Of a DNA stretch of 6,645 nt, positions 1 through 6,152 are shown one piece after another (the first letter of the stretch is position 1; each line of letters begins with the position of its first letter). Below the pieces are notes generated by a model. The model did not search any database, was not told where the DNA came from, and was given only the letters and a program-made list of their open reading frames with translations. The translations under genes and the position numbers were made by a program. Source of the stretch: Planctomycetota bacterium (GTDB taxonomy: Bacteria; Planctomycetota; Phycisphaerae; UBA1845; CAIVHJ01); NCBI GenBank assembly GCA_022565195.1, contig JADFJZ010000080.1, positions 1 through 6,645 of the forward strand, in the 5' to 3' direction.

Positions 1-1311
1 GGCGGCATTGGCGAGTCCGTTCACGCGGTCGTGGTGCCGGATTACGCGGGCCATGCCGAGTTGGACACGTCCGCGATCGAGCGCACCATTCGCGAGGAGG
101 CCTCGGCGATCGGGGCCGCCATCCCCACGCACCAGCGGATTCAGTCGCTGCACTTCTGGAGCGTTGAGCTTCCCAAGACATCCTCACTTAAAGCCAAGCG
201 CGGCGTGATCCGCGACATGCTCCGCGACGGCGGACCCGACCACTCGGCGCCGACCCGGCCCGCGCCGGCCAGGGGATCGAAACGGCGCGTGGCGAAGAGC
301 GACGGGCTGACCCGGGGGCAGTTGTACGTGCTGAAGATACTCGCGGAACTCACGCGCGAGCCGGAATCATCCATTCACGCCGACAGCAATCTCTTGCTGG
401 ACCTCGGCGTGGACAGCTTGATGAAGCTGCAGTTGATCGGCGAACTGGAAACAAACTTCGACGTGACCTGCACCAACGAGACCGCCGCGGCGCTGGCCCG
501 CGTCAGTGACGTGTTCACACTCATCGGCAAGAAGTCACCCCGCCGAGGCCCGGCCCGCGCGGGCAAGACCTGGAGCGAGCGGCAGCAGGAAATGGGCGCC
601 GCGCCGGAGGCGGACTTGGCCGACGTGGGCACAGGCCGAATTCCTGCGGGACTCTTGCCGGCACGGTGGGCGGTCTGCGGCGGCTTGCGGTTGTTCTTCC
701 GCTCCTACATTCGTGTCCGGGCCCGAGGCGCAGAAAACATCCCGTGCGCGGGCCCGTTCCTGGTGACTCCCAATCACAGCAGCCACATCGATGCGGCTGC
801 GGTGCTGACGGCGGTGGCCGGCCGGCGCCGCGTGTGGACTGCGGGCGCGGAGGACTACTTCTTCAACACGCCGATCAAGCGCTGGGTTTTCGGCCACTTG
901 CTCGATACAATCCCGTTCGATCGCCACAGCGAAGGTTTCGAGGGCCTGAGGCGCTGCCTGGAGAAACTCGAGCAGGGCGACGGCGTACTGTTCTTCCCGG
1001 AGGGCACGCGCTCGCTGACCGGGCGGATGGGCGAGTTCAAGATCGGCGGCGCCCTGATGGCCATCGAGGCCGGCGTGCCGGTGATTCCGACGCGGATTGA
1101 TCACGCGTTTGATTTGCTGCCGAAGGGTAAGCGTGTCGCCCGCCCGGGCGTGGTCAAGGTCACGTTCGGCGCACCGATCGACCCCGGCGAGTGGAAGTGC
1201 GCGGACGACTTGAACCGCCAGGCGCAGCTCTGCCGCGAATTCAGCCGGCACCTGCGCGATCAAGTGATGCGGCTGGGCGAGGGACCGATGATCGAAGCGG
1301 AGGAACCGTAG
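1..1311 (+). CDS. Fused AMP-dependent acyl ligase (C-terminal part) - acyl carrier protein - PlsC-type acyltransferase, 5' end missing
   Basis: The reading frame is open from base 1, so the true start and most of the AMP-ligase lie upstream; 436 residues are visible. Residues 1-75 are the C-terminal lid of an acyl-CoA/acyl-ACP synthetase, with the A10-type motif LPKTSSLKAKR and its expected catalytic lysine at residue 64. After a basic, Pro/Ala-rich linker, residues ~103-172 form an acyl carrier protein with the phosphopantetheine site GVDSL (Ser139). Residues ~220-430 are an LPLAT/PlsC acyltransferase with NHSSHID (the HX4D box, His259/Asp264), FPEGTRS (332-338) and VPVIP (359-363). By family knowledge, the ligase activates a fatty acid as acyl-AMP, the ACP arm could carry it as a thioester, and the PlsC domain transfers it to a lysophospholipid or other polar acceptor at the membrane. 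The order resembles Aas-type acyltransferase/acyl-ACP synthetases, but with the domains reversed and an ACP inserted. The stop overlaps the next start. Domain calls are strong; the exact acyl acceptor is unknown. Confidence 0.9.
   Translation, partial: GGIGESVHAVVVPDYAGHAELDTSAIERTIREEASAIGAAIPTHQRIQSLHFWSVELPKTSSLKAKRGVIRDMLRDGGPDHSAPTRPAPARGSKRRVAKSDGLTRGQLYVLKILAELTREPESSIHADSNLLLDLGVDSLMKLQLIGELETNFDVTCTNETAAALARVSDVFTLIGKKSPRRGPARAGKTWSERQQEMGAAPEADLADVGTGRIPAGLLPARWAVCGGLRLFFRSYIRVRARGAENIPCAGPFLVTPNHSSHIDAAAVLTAVAGRRRVWTAGAEDYFFNTPIKRWVFGHLLDTIPFDRHSEGFEGLRRCLEKLEQGDGVLFFPEGTRSLTGRMGEFKIGGALMAIEAGVPVIPTRIDHAFDLLPKGKRVARPGVVKVTFGAPIDPGEWKCADDLNRQAQLCREFSRHLRDQVMRLGEGPMIEAEEP
1299..1303 (+). 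promoter_or_regulatory. Ribosome binding site for the HAD-IB gene
   Basis: GGAGG lies 7 bases before the GTG at 1311 and inside the last codons of the upstream gene. It supports this GTG over the in-frame ATG at 1191, which would prepend about 40 non-family residues to the HAD nucleophile motif. Confidence 0.75.
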
Positions 1312-2006
1312 TGGCTCAGGCGGCTGCGTTTTTTGACGTCGATGGCACCTTGGTCAGCACGCACATCGTGCACCAATACATCTACATCCGCCGGCAGATG
1401 ATTCCCGGCGTGTTGCGCCCTCTGTGGACGGGTGCATTCTATGCGCTCAAGGGGCCTTACTTCAAAGTGATGGACCGCATCAGCCGCACGAAGCTGAACA
1501 TTGTATTTTACCGCAGCTACGCTGGACTACCGACCGGCGAGGTTCGGGCGCTGGTCGAATCGTGCTTTGAGAACGTGCTCCGGCCTCACCTTTTCCGCGA
1601 AGGCAGCGAGTGCATCAATGAGCATCGCGCCGCCGGGCGGCGGATTGTGTTCGTGACCGGCTCGATCGATTTTATCATCGAGCCGCTGGCCCGGCATTTG
1701 GGTGCTGATGCGGTAATCGCGCCGCAATTGGTCGAGCGCGACGGGCGTTTCACCGGCGAGCTGGACGGCCCGCCCGTCGGCCTGGAAGAAAAAGCCCGGC
1801 GCATACGCGAGTATGCCGAGCGCGAAGGCATCGACCTGTCCGAATCCTTCGCCTACGGCGACAGCATCGCCGATGTGCCGATGTTGCGATCCGTTGGCAA
1901 CCCCGTCGTGGTCAACCCCGATCGCCCGCTGGCGACCGCCGCCCGCGAGATGGGTTGGCCTGTATATCGCTGGACCTCCAGCAACGGAAGCACCTCACGT
2001 CGATGA
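1311..2006 (+). CDS. HAD-superfamily subfamily IB phosphatase
   Basis: This is a 231-residue aspartate-nucleophile phosphatase of the PSPase-like HAD-IB group. All four HAD motifs are present. Motif I is FFDVDGTLV, with nucleophile Asp9 and acid/base Asp11. Motif II is the Thr of VFVTGS (Thr116). Motif III is Lys161, and motif IV is AYGDSIADVPML (Asp184, Asp188). The tail GNPVVVNPDRPL is typical of bacterial HAD-IB proteins related to SerB. Residues ~20-90 form the helical cap that sets substrate choice. The GTG start shares one base with the upstream stop (TAGTG) and has a well-placed GGAGG. HAD-IB phosphatases occur next to, or fused with, PlsC acyltransferases in other bacteria, so a phosphorylated lipid intermediate such as a lysophosphatidate-like monoester is a plausible substrate. 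Phosphoserine or another small phosphate ester cannot be excluded. The cytoplasmic location is inferred from the absence of a signal peptide. Confidence 0.9.
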   Translation: MAQAAAFFDVDGTLVSTHIVHQYIYIRRQMIPGVLRPLWTGAFYALKGPYFKVMDRISRTKLNIVFYRSYAGLPTGEVRALVESCFENVLRPHLFREGSECINEHRAAGRRIVFVTGSIDFIIEPLARHLGADAVIAPQLVERDGRFTGELDGPPVGLEEKARRIREYAEREGIDLSESFAYGDSIADVPMLRSVGNPVVVNPDRPLATAAREMGWPVYRWTSSNGSTSRR

Positions 2007-3265
2007 TCGCCGTTCAGTATCGCAAGAGTATTTCCCGCTACTTGGCGCTGCGTGCCGTCGGGCGCCGCTTGCCCGGACAGTACACGGGGCTCTTGGCGAT
2101 GGTGTCGGCGCGCGACTTGCCAGAACCGATCTTACCGACTCCGAACTGGGTGCGGGTTCGGCCAAGCCTCAGCGGCATTTGCGGTTCGGACCTGGCCACC
2201 ATCTGCGCCAAAGGCACGCCGTACTTCTCGCCGCTGACCTCCACGCCATTTGTCCTCGGCCATGAGGTCGTGGGGCGCGTGACGGAAGTGGGCGCCGGCG
2301 CCCGGCGATTTTCGGTCGGTGATCGCGTCGTGATCCAGCCGGCACTGGGCTGCCGCGTGCGCGGGATCGAGAAGTTGTGTGATGCCTGCGCCGTGGGCCA
2401 ATTGGCGCTGTGTCGCAACGTCACGCGCGGCGATATCAGCGCCGGCATCCAGACGGGCTTTTGCCGCGATACCGGCGGGGCCTGGAGCGAGTCGCTCGTC
2501 GCCCACGAGAGCCAGCTCTATTTGGTGCCCGATTCCATCGACGACACCGCCGCCGTGCTCACCGAGCCGCTGGCTTGCGCCATCCACGCCGTCCAGCGCA
2601 GCCGGAAGCTCCGCCCGCCCTCCAGTCCCCAGCACGCAGCACTCGTGATGGGTTGTGGGGCGATCGGCCTGCTGGTCATCGCTGCGCTTCGCGCCCTCGG
2701 CCGACCTTTGAGAATTGTCGCGTTGGCCAAGTACCCGCATCAGGCCGACTTCGCCCGCCGGTTCGGAGCCGACGAGGTCCTGATGTATGATCGAGATGTC
2801 AAACGGCGGCACCAGGCGTTGTCGCAGGCTTTGGGTGCGGAGCTGTACCAACCGGAGATTGGCAAGCCGACGGTCATCGGCGGGGCGGCTGTGACGTTCG
2901 ATTGCGTGGCGTCGTCTGCCAGCATCGATGATGCCTGCCGATTCACGACCGCCCGCGGGGAATTCGTCTTGGTGGGCATGCCCGCCGTCCCCAAGAACAT
3001 TGACTGGACATCGATTTGGTACAAGGAACTGTCCGTCAAAGCCGCTTACGCTTATGGCGTGGAAATGCACAACGGCAAGAAGCGCGCCACGTTCGAGCTT
3101 GCGCTGGACATGCTCGCCAAGTGCGGCGACGACCTCCGCCCGCTCGTCGGCGAACCGTTCGCCCTCCAGGATTACAAACAGGCCATCCAAACCGCCCTCC
3201 ACACCGGCACCACCGGCAGCATCAAGACTGTCTTTCGAGTACGAGCCGGCCAAGGCGAGATTTGA
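2003..3265 (+). CDS. Zinc-dependent medium-chain dehydrogenase/reductase (alcohol dehydrogenase family)
   Basis: A 420-residue MDR enzyme, expected to interconvert an alcohol and a carbonyl with NAD(P). The catalytic-domain motif GICGSDLA carries the zinc ligand Cys60, and GHEVVGRV gives His87/Glu88; TEPLACAIHAV (Glu188) is the usual third region. A structural-zinc-like set is present but oddly spaced: Cys117-x8-Cys126-x2-Cys129-x7-Cys137, where most relatives have C-x2-C-x2-C-x7-C. The Rossmann motif is GCGAIG (217-222). The acidic residue that usually ends the second Rossmann strand in NAD-dependent members is not obvious (VALAKYPHQ), so NADP preference is possible but only inferred. At 420 residues it is longer than the common ~340-380, with extra N-terminal sequence and an insert near 270-295. 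I chose ATG 2003 because it overlaps the previous stop as ATGA; an in-frame ATG at 1955 would add 16 residues inside the upstream gene. Substrate unknown. Confidence 0.9.
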   Translation: MIAVQYRKSISRYLALRAVGRRLPGQYTGLLAMVSARDLPEPILPTPNWVRVRPSLSGICGSDLATICAKGTPYFSPLTSTPFVLGHEVVGRVTEVGAGARRFSVGDRVVIQPALGCRVRGIEKLCDACAVGQLALCRNVTRGDISAGIQTGFCRDTGGAWSESLVAHESQLYLVPDSIDDTAAVLTEPLACAIHAVQRSRKLRPPSSPQHAALVMGCGAIGLLVIAALRALGRPLRIVALAKYPHQADFARRFGADEVLMYDRDVKRRHQALSQALGAELYQPEIGKPTVIGGAAVTFDCVASSASIDDACRFTTARGEFVLVGMPAVPKNIDWTSIWYKELSVKAAYAYGVEMHNGKKRATFELALDMLAKCGDDLRPLVGEPFALQDYKQAIQTALHTGTTGSIKTVFRVRAGQGEI

Positions 3266-3272
3266 GGCATAG

Positions 3273-4862
3273 ATGCAGCCAAGCAGTGGCAATGACTTGA
3301 TTCATACAGTCAGCAAGTCCGATCCGCCCTATTTGTTTCATCGCGGGGAGGGGTATGAGCGGCATCGGTTGCCGGCGGGGACGCGGGTGATTTGTGCTCG
3401 GCCGCCGCTGCCGGGGGTGGCGGATGTGCGGGCCACGATCGAAGACGCGCTGGCCAACCCGCTGGAGAGCGAGCCGCTGGTCGAATTGCTCAAGCCGGGC
3501 ATGAAAGTCACCATCGCCTTCGATGATATTTCCCTGCCGCTGCCGAAAATGAAGCGGCCGGACGTGCGGCAACTCATTATGGAGGCCGTCGTCGAAAAGC
3601 TCGACGCCGCCGGCGTTACCGATATTGAACTGATCTGCGCCATTTGCCTGCACCGCCGCGTCACGCCGGTGGAACTCAAGCGCATGGTCGGCCCGCGAAT
3701 CTGGAAGCGCTTCTGGCCGGAACATCTGCGTAACCACGATGCCGAAGACCCCGACGGCAACAAGTACCTCGGCGATACCGAAAAGGGCGAACCGGTCGAG
3801 ATCAACCGCCGGGCGGCTGAATCCGACCTCATCATTTATGTGAACCTCAATCTCGTGACCATGGACGGCGGGCACAAGTCCGTGCCGGTGGGCCTGGCGA
3901 CCTATCGCAGCGTCGCCCCGCATCACAACGTCGCCACGATGATGACTTCGTGCAGCTACATGGACCCGGCGACCAGCAGCTTCCATGCCTCATGCGATCG
4001 CATGGGCAAGGTCGTCGCCAAACACGTGCGCATCTTCACCATCGAGACCACCTTCAACGGCGACTTGTTCTCGCACTTGCTGGCGTTTCTCCAAAAGCCC
4101 GAAGCGGATTGGAGCATCATAGACAAGGCCTCGTACACGTTCTCGTCGGTGGCGCTGCGGGCGTTGCCGTTTGCGCTGCGGCGAAAGTTCTACAACTCGC
4201 TGCCCGCGCCGTACGGCATCACCGGTGTGTACGCCGGTTCGACCGGGCCGGTGCATGAGAAAACAATCGAAAACGTCCACCGCCAGCAACTCGTGAAAGT
4301 GGATGGCCAGGCGGATATCGTGCTGGTGGGCTTGCCGTCGATCGGGCCTTACAATGTGGATTCGATCCTGAACCCCATCCTGGTGCAATGCCTGTCGGCG
4401 GGTTACTTTTTCAATTTCTATCGCGGCAAACCGCTGGTGCGTAAGGGCGGCGTGATGATCGTGCTGCACCCGCTGCAAGAAGCCTTCAGCATGCTGCACC
4501 ATCCGTCGTACGCCGATTTCTACAACGAGGTGCTTCCGCAGACGCAGGACCCGCTCGAAATAGAACAGAATTTCGAGAAGAGCTTCGCCGAGAATCCGCG
4601 ATACATCGACCTGTACCGCAACTCACATGCTTACCACGGCGTGCATCCGTTTTACATGTGGTACTGGGGCTGCCACGGCATGGCCCACATGGGCAAGGTG
4701 ATCATCGTCAACCCGGAGAGCAAACGGGCCGCCCAGCGGATCGGCTTCGAGCCCGCGCCGACGCTCGACTCCGCCATCGCCATGGCCCGGGAATTCGTCG
4801 GCCGCGACGCCCAGATTACATACTACCACTGCCCGCCGGTCGTGATGTGCGACCTGACGTAG
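3273..4862 (+). CDS. LarA-like / DUF2088-family protein, divergent nickel-pincer racemase homologue
   Basis: A 529-residue protein of the lactate racemase (LarA) family, longer than the ~420-430 residues of characterised LarA. Family landmarks in order: VTIAFDDISLP (80-89, aligned to the DDxTRP region), LHRRVTPVEL (126-135, with His127 at the LarA His108 position), RNHDAEDPDGNKYLG (153-167), VNRR-like VEINRR (175-180), and DGGHKSVPVGL (198-208). Lys202 matches the lysine that tethers the nickel-pincer nucleotide in LarA, and His218 lies 16 residues later, as Lys184 and His200 do in LarA. Two catalytic positions differ: the expected Arg of DDxTRP is Leu88, and the expected His 10 residues before the lysine is Leu192. 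The C-terminal part is rich in His and aromatics (452-472: H452, H455, H458, H468, H472 among Y/W residues). Known relatives racemise or epimerise alpha-hydroxy acids. The substrate here is unknown, and with two altered positions the activity may differ. It lies 7 bases after the dehydrogenase, with GAGG 5 bases before the ATG. Confidence 0.85.
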   Translation: MQPSSGNDLIHTVSKSDPPYLFHRGEGYERHRLPAGTRVICARPPLPGVADVRATIEDALANPLESEPLVELLKPGMKVTIAFDDISLPLPKMKRPDVRQLIMEAVVEKLDAAGVTDIELICAICLHRRVTPVELKRMVGPRIWKRFWPEHLRNHDAEDPDGNKYLGDTEKGEPVEINRRAAESDLIIYVNLNLVTMDGGHKSVPVGLATYRSVAPHHNVATMMTSCSYMDPATSSFHASCDRMGKVVAKHVRIFTIETTFNGDLFSHLLAFLQKPEADWSIIDKASYTFSSVALRALPFALRRKFYNSLPAPYGITGVYAGSTGPVHEKTIENVHRQQLVKVDGQADIVLVGLPSIGPYNVDSILNPILVQCLSAGYFFNFYRGKPLVRKGGVMIVLHPLQEAFSMLHHPSYADFYNEVLPQTQDPLEIEQNFEKSFAENPRYIDLYRNSHAYHGVHPFYMWYWGCHGMAHMGKVIIVNPESKRAAQRIGFEPAPTLDSAIAMAREFVGRDAQITYYHCPPVVMCDLT

Positions 4863-4868
4863 AGGAAG
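4861..4868 (+). promoter_or_regulatory. Ribosome binding site for the lipid kinase, overlapping the upstream stop
   Basis: AGAGGAAG begins in the last two bases of the TAG stop of the LarA-like gene and ends 6 bases before ATG 4875. It is the best Shine-Dalgarno match near the kinase and favours the upstream start, even though the codons that follow are repeat sequence. Confidence 0.55.
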
Positions 4869-4871
4869 TGC

Positions 4872-4892
4872 GGAATGCGGAATGCGGAATGC
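4872..4892 (+). repeat. Three tandem copies of GGAATGC (7-bp unit)
   Basis: Perfect heptamers at 4872-4878, 4879-4885 and 4886-4892, with partial units on both sides. Because 7 is not a multiple of 3, the unit places an ATG in each of the three forward frames (4875, 4882, 4889). Only 4875 is in frame with the lipid kinase. Copy-number change would switch which ATG opens the kinase frame. Confidence 0.9.
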
Positions 4893-5924
4893 GGAGAAGG
4901 GGATTCCACCATCAGAGCCCAGAGCGCAAGCGACGGGTCAAGCAGCGATCAGCGATCATCGATCAGCTCTCAGCAGTCAGCGGTCAGCGGTCAGCAGGAA
5001 GAGAATCCGCAGAGGGAATTGCGGCGATTCCTGCTCATCGCGAATCCGACAGCGGGCAAGGGGCGCGGCAAGCGTTTGGCGGAGCACGTCAATCAGCGGC
5101 TGTTGGCAGCCGGTGTCACCAGCGAGATCAAGTGGACCACAGCCTCCGACGATGCGGAACGAATCGCGCGCGACGTGTTGGATAACGCGGGGTCCGACGA
5201 GCGAATCTGTCTCGTGCCGTGCGGCGGCGACGGCACGGTTCAGGAAGTGGTCAATGCCATGCTCAGCCGCCGGGAATCAGGGGCGGTGATGGGTTTGGCG
5301 CCGAGCGGGCGGTGCAATGACTTCGCTTCGACGTTCGGCATCAAACCCGATGCGGAGCACGTCGCCGATACGTTGCTCGCCGGCCGAACGCGGCGCGTCG
5401 ACGTGGGGCGGATCAATGATCGGTACTACTGCACGATCGCCGCGATGGGGTTTGACGCCGCCGTCTCGCGCTACGTCAACGACACGAAGCTGCCTCTCGC
5501 CGGCACGATGGCGTACATCGTCGGAACGCTGCGGGTGCTGCTGACGTTCAAGCCGGTAGCGGTCCGCCTGAAGTTTGACGACACTCTGATCGAAGAGAAG
5601 TTGTTCCTGGTGGCGACGGCCAACACGCCGTCCTACGGCGGCAAGATGCGCATCGCCCCGGCGGCCGACGTGGCGGACGGACTTCTGGATGTGTGCATCG
5701 TCTCGAAGATGAGCCGCCTGAGCGGGCTGAACCTGCTCCGCGCGGTGCTTCAGGGCCGGCATACCGAACTCCCCGGCGTCCGGTTTGTGCGAACGGCTGC
5801 CATCGAAATCGAAACCGCCGATCGCCGGGAAGTCTGGGCCGACGGTGAGTTCATCACGGACACACCCGTGAAGATCGAAGCCGTGCCGCGAGGGCTTGAA
5901 GTTGTCACACCGCACCGCGCCTGA
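4875..5924 (+). CDS. Diacylglycerol kinase / sphingosine kinase-like (YegS/DgkB-type) lipid kinase
   Basis: The product is 349 residues from ATG 4875. The catalytic domain starts near residue 50: LIANPTAGKGRGK (54-66), CGGDGTVQEVVN (116-127, the nucleotide-binding GGDGT), APSGRCNDFAS (142-152), ANTPSYGGKMRIAP (249-262), ADGLLDV (267-273) and ADGEF (322-326). These are the conserved blocks of soluble bacterial DAG/LCB kinases, which phosphorylate a lipid alcohol with ATP at the membrane surface. The usual PxGTxND is PSGRCND here, with Arg146 where Thr is common. Residues ~1-45 (Ser/Gln-rich) are encoded by three kinds of short repeat and have no family counterpart. TTG 5019 would give a 301-residue protein nearer normal length, but its only close SD-like sequence is about 2 bases away, whereas ATG 4875 has AGAGGAAG at 6 bases. 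It is the last gene of the + cluster, 12 bases after the LarA-like gene. The family call is firm, the start uncertain and the lipid substrate unknown. Confidence 0.88.
   Translation: MRNAECGEGDSTIRAQSASDGSSSDQRSSISSQQSAVSGQQEENPQRELRRFLLIANPTAGKGRGKRLAEHVNQRLLAAGVTSEIKWTTASDDAERIARDVLDNAGSDERICLVPCGGDGTVQEVVNAMLSRRESGAVMGLAPSGRCNDFASTFGIKPDAEHVADTLLAGRTRRVDVGRINDRYYCTIAAMGFDAAVSRYVNDTKLPLAGTMAYIVGTLRVLLTFKPVAVRLKFDDTLIEEKLFLVATANTPSYGGKMRIAPAADVADGLLDVCIVSKMSRLSGLNLLRAVLQGRHTELPGVRFVRTAAIEIETADRREVWADGEFITDTPVKIEAVPRGLEVVTPHRA
4916..4938 (+). repeat. Dispersed-repeat-like element (AGCCCAGAGCGCAAGCGACG)
   Basis: This short stretch sits between the two heptamer arrays. It resembles the AGCCCGAAGCGCAAGCGAGG type of element that I recall as abundant between genes of planctomycetes. 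Only one copy is present in the window, so its repeat nature rests on memory and not on this sequence. Confidence 0.4.
4943..4998 (+). repeat. Eight degenerate tandem heptamers, consensus CAGCRRT
   Basis: Eight consecutive 7-bp units can be read: CAGCGAT twice, CATCGAT, CAGCTCT, CAGCAGT, CAGCGGT twice, CAGCAGG. In the kinase frame they encode the Ser/Gln-rich run SDQRSSISSQQSAVSGQQ. Alternate frames read similar low-complexity peptides. The array looks like an intergenic minisatellite captured by the reading frame. Confidence 0.85.
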
Positions 5925-5933
5925 GCGTTTTGA

Positions 5934-6084
5934 TTAACCGCAGAGCACGCGGAGAGCGCAGAGCTAAGAATGGTTAGTGGATTTGGACGAGAGAGTACGT
6001 AACTCCCAACGACCGACGCGTATTCGAATCACTCCTGCCACTCTCTTATCATTTCTCTGCGCTCTCTGCGTGCTCTGCGGTTAA
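5934..6084. repeat. Large inverted repeat, 30-base arms around a 91-base centre, between convergent genes
   Basis: Arms 5934-5963 and 6055-6084 are reverse complements except at 5951/6067, where G faces T. A + strand transcript could therefore form a 30-bp stem with a single G-U pair. Each arm starts or ends with TTAA and is built from CGCAGAG-like heptamers. An inner match, AGAGAGT 5990-5996 with ACTCTCT 6040-6046, could extend the fold. There is no coding potential in the centre. Its place between convergent genes suits a bidirectional terminator or transcript-end stabiliser, but there is no U-tract directly after either arm, so classical intrinsic termination is not shown. A MITE-like or REP-like element is the alternative. 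Confidence 0.85.
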
Positions 6085-6152
6085 GATTCCTAGGCGCAGG
6101 TAGGTGCGGTCGGTCTGACTTCGAGCATACGATCAAGACGAGGTCAGGAGCC

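Noticed and set aside
535..1263. Long open frame on the - strand opposite the acyltransferase
   Set aside because: It is a shadow frame of high-GC coding DNA. Its translation is Arg/Ala-rich with no recognisable motif, while the + strand frame has full domain motifs.
1191..1310. Longer start for the HAD-IB gene at ATG 1191
   Set aside because: It would overlap the acyltransferase by 121 bases and add about 40 residues unlike the family. GTG 1311 has GGAGG at 7 bases and puts the nucleophile motif at residue 9.
1955..2002. Start of the dehydrogenase at ATG 1955
   Set aside because: It lies inside the HAD-IB gene, and the 16 extra residues have no MDR counterpart. ATG 2003 forms a standard ATGA overlap.
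2132..3292. 386-residue open frame on the - strand opposite the dehydrogenase
   Set aside because: It is a mirror of third-position GC in the MDR gene. No motif is recognisable, and it is incompatible with the clear + strand gene.
3222..3986. 254-residue open frame on the - strand opposite the LarA-like gene
   Set aside because: It has no family features, and the + strand LarA motifs explain this DNA.
4943..4998. Possible CRISPR-like array
   Set aside because: The units are 7 bp with no spacers, so this is a minisatellite.
5934..6084. tRNA or structured small RNA in the convergent gap
   Set aside because: No cloverleaf, no T-arm GTTCRA and no CCA end. The structure is accounted for by the long inverted repeat.
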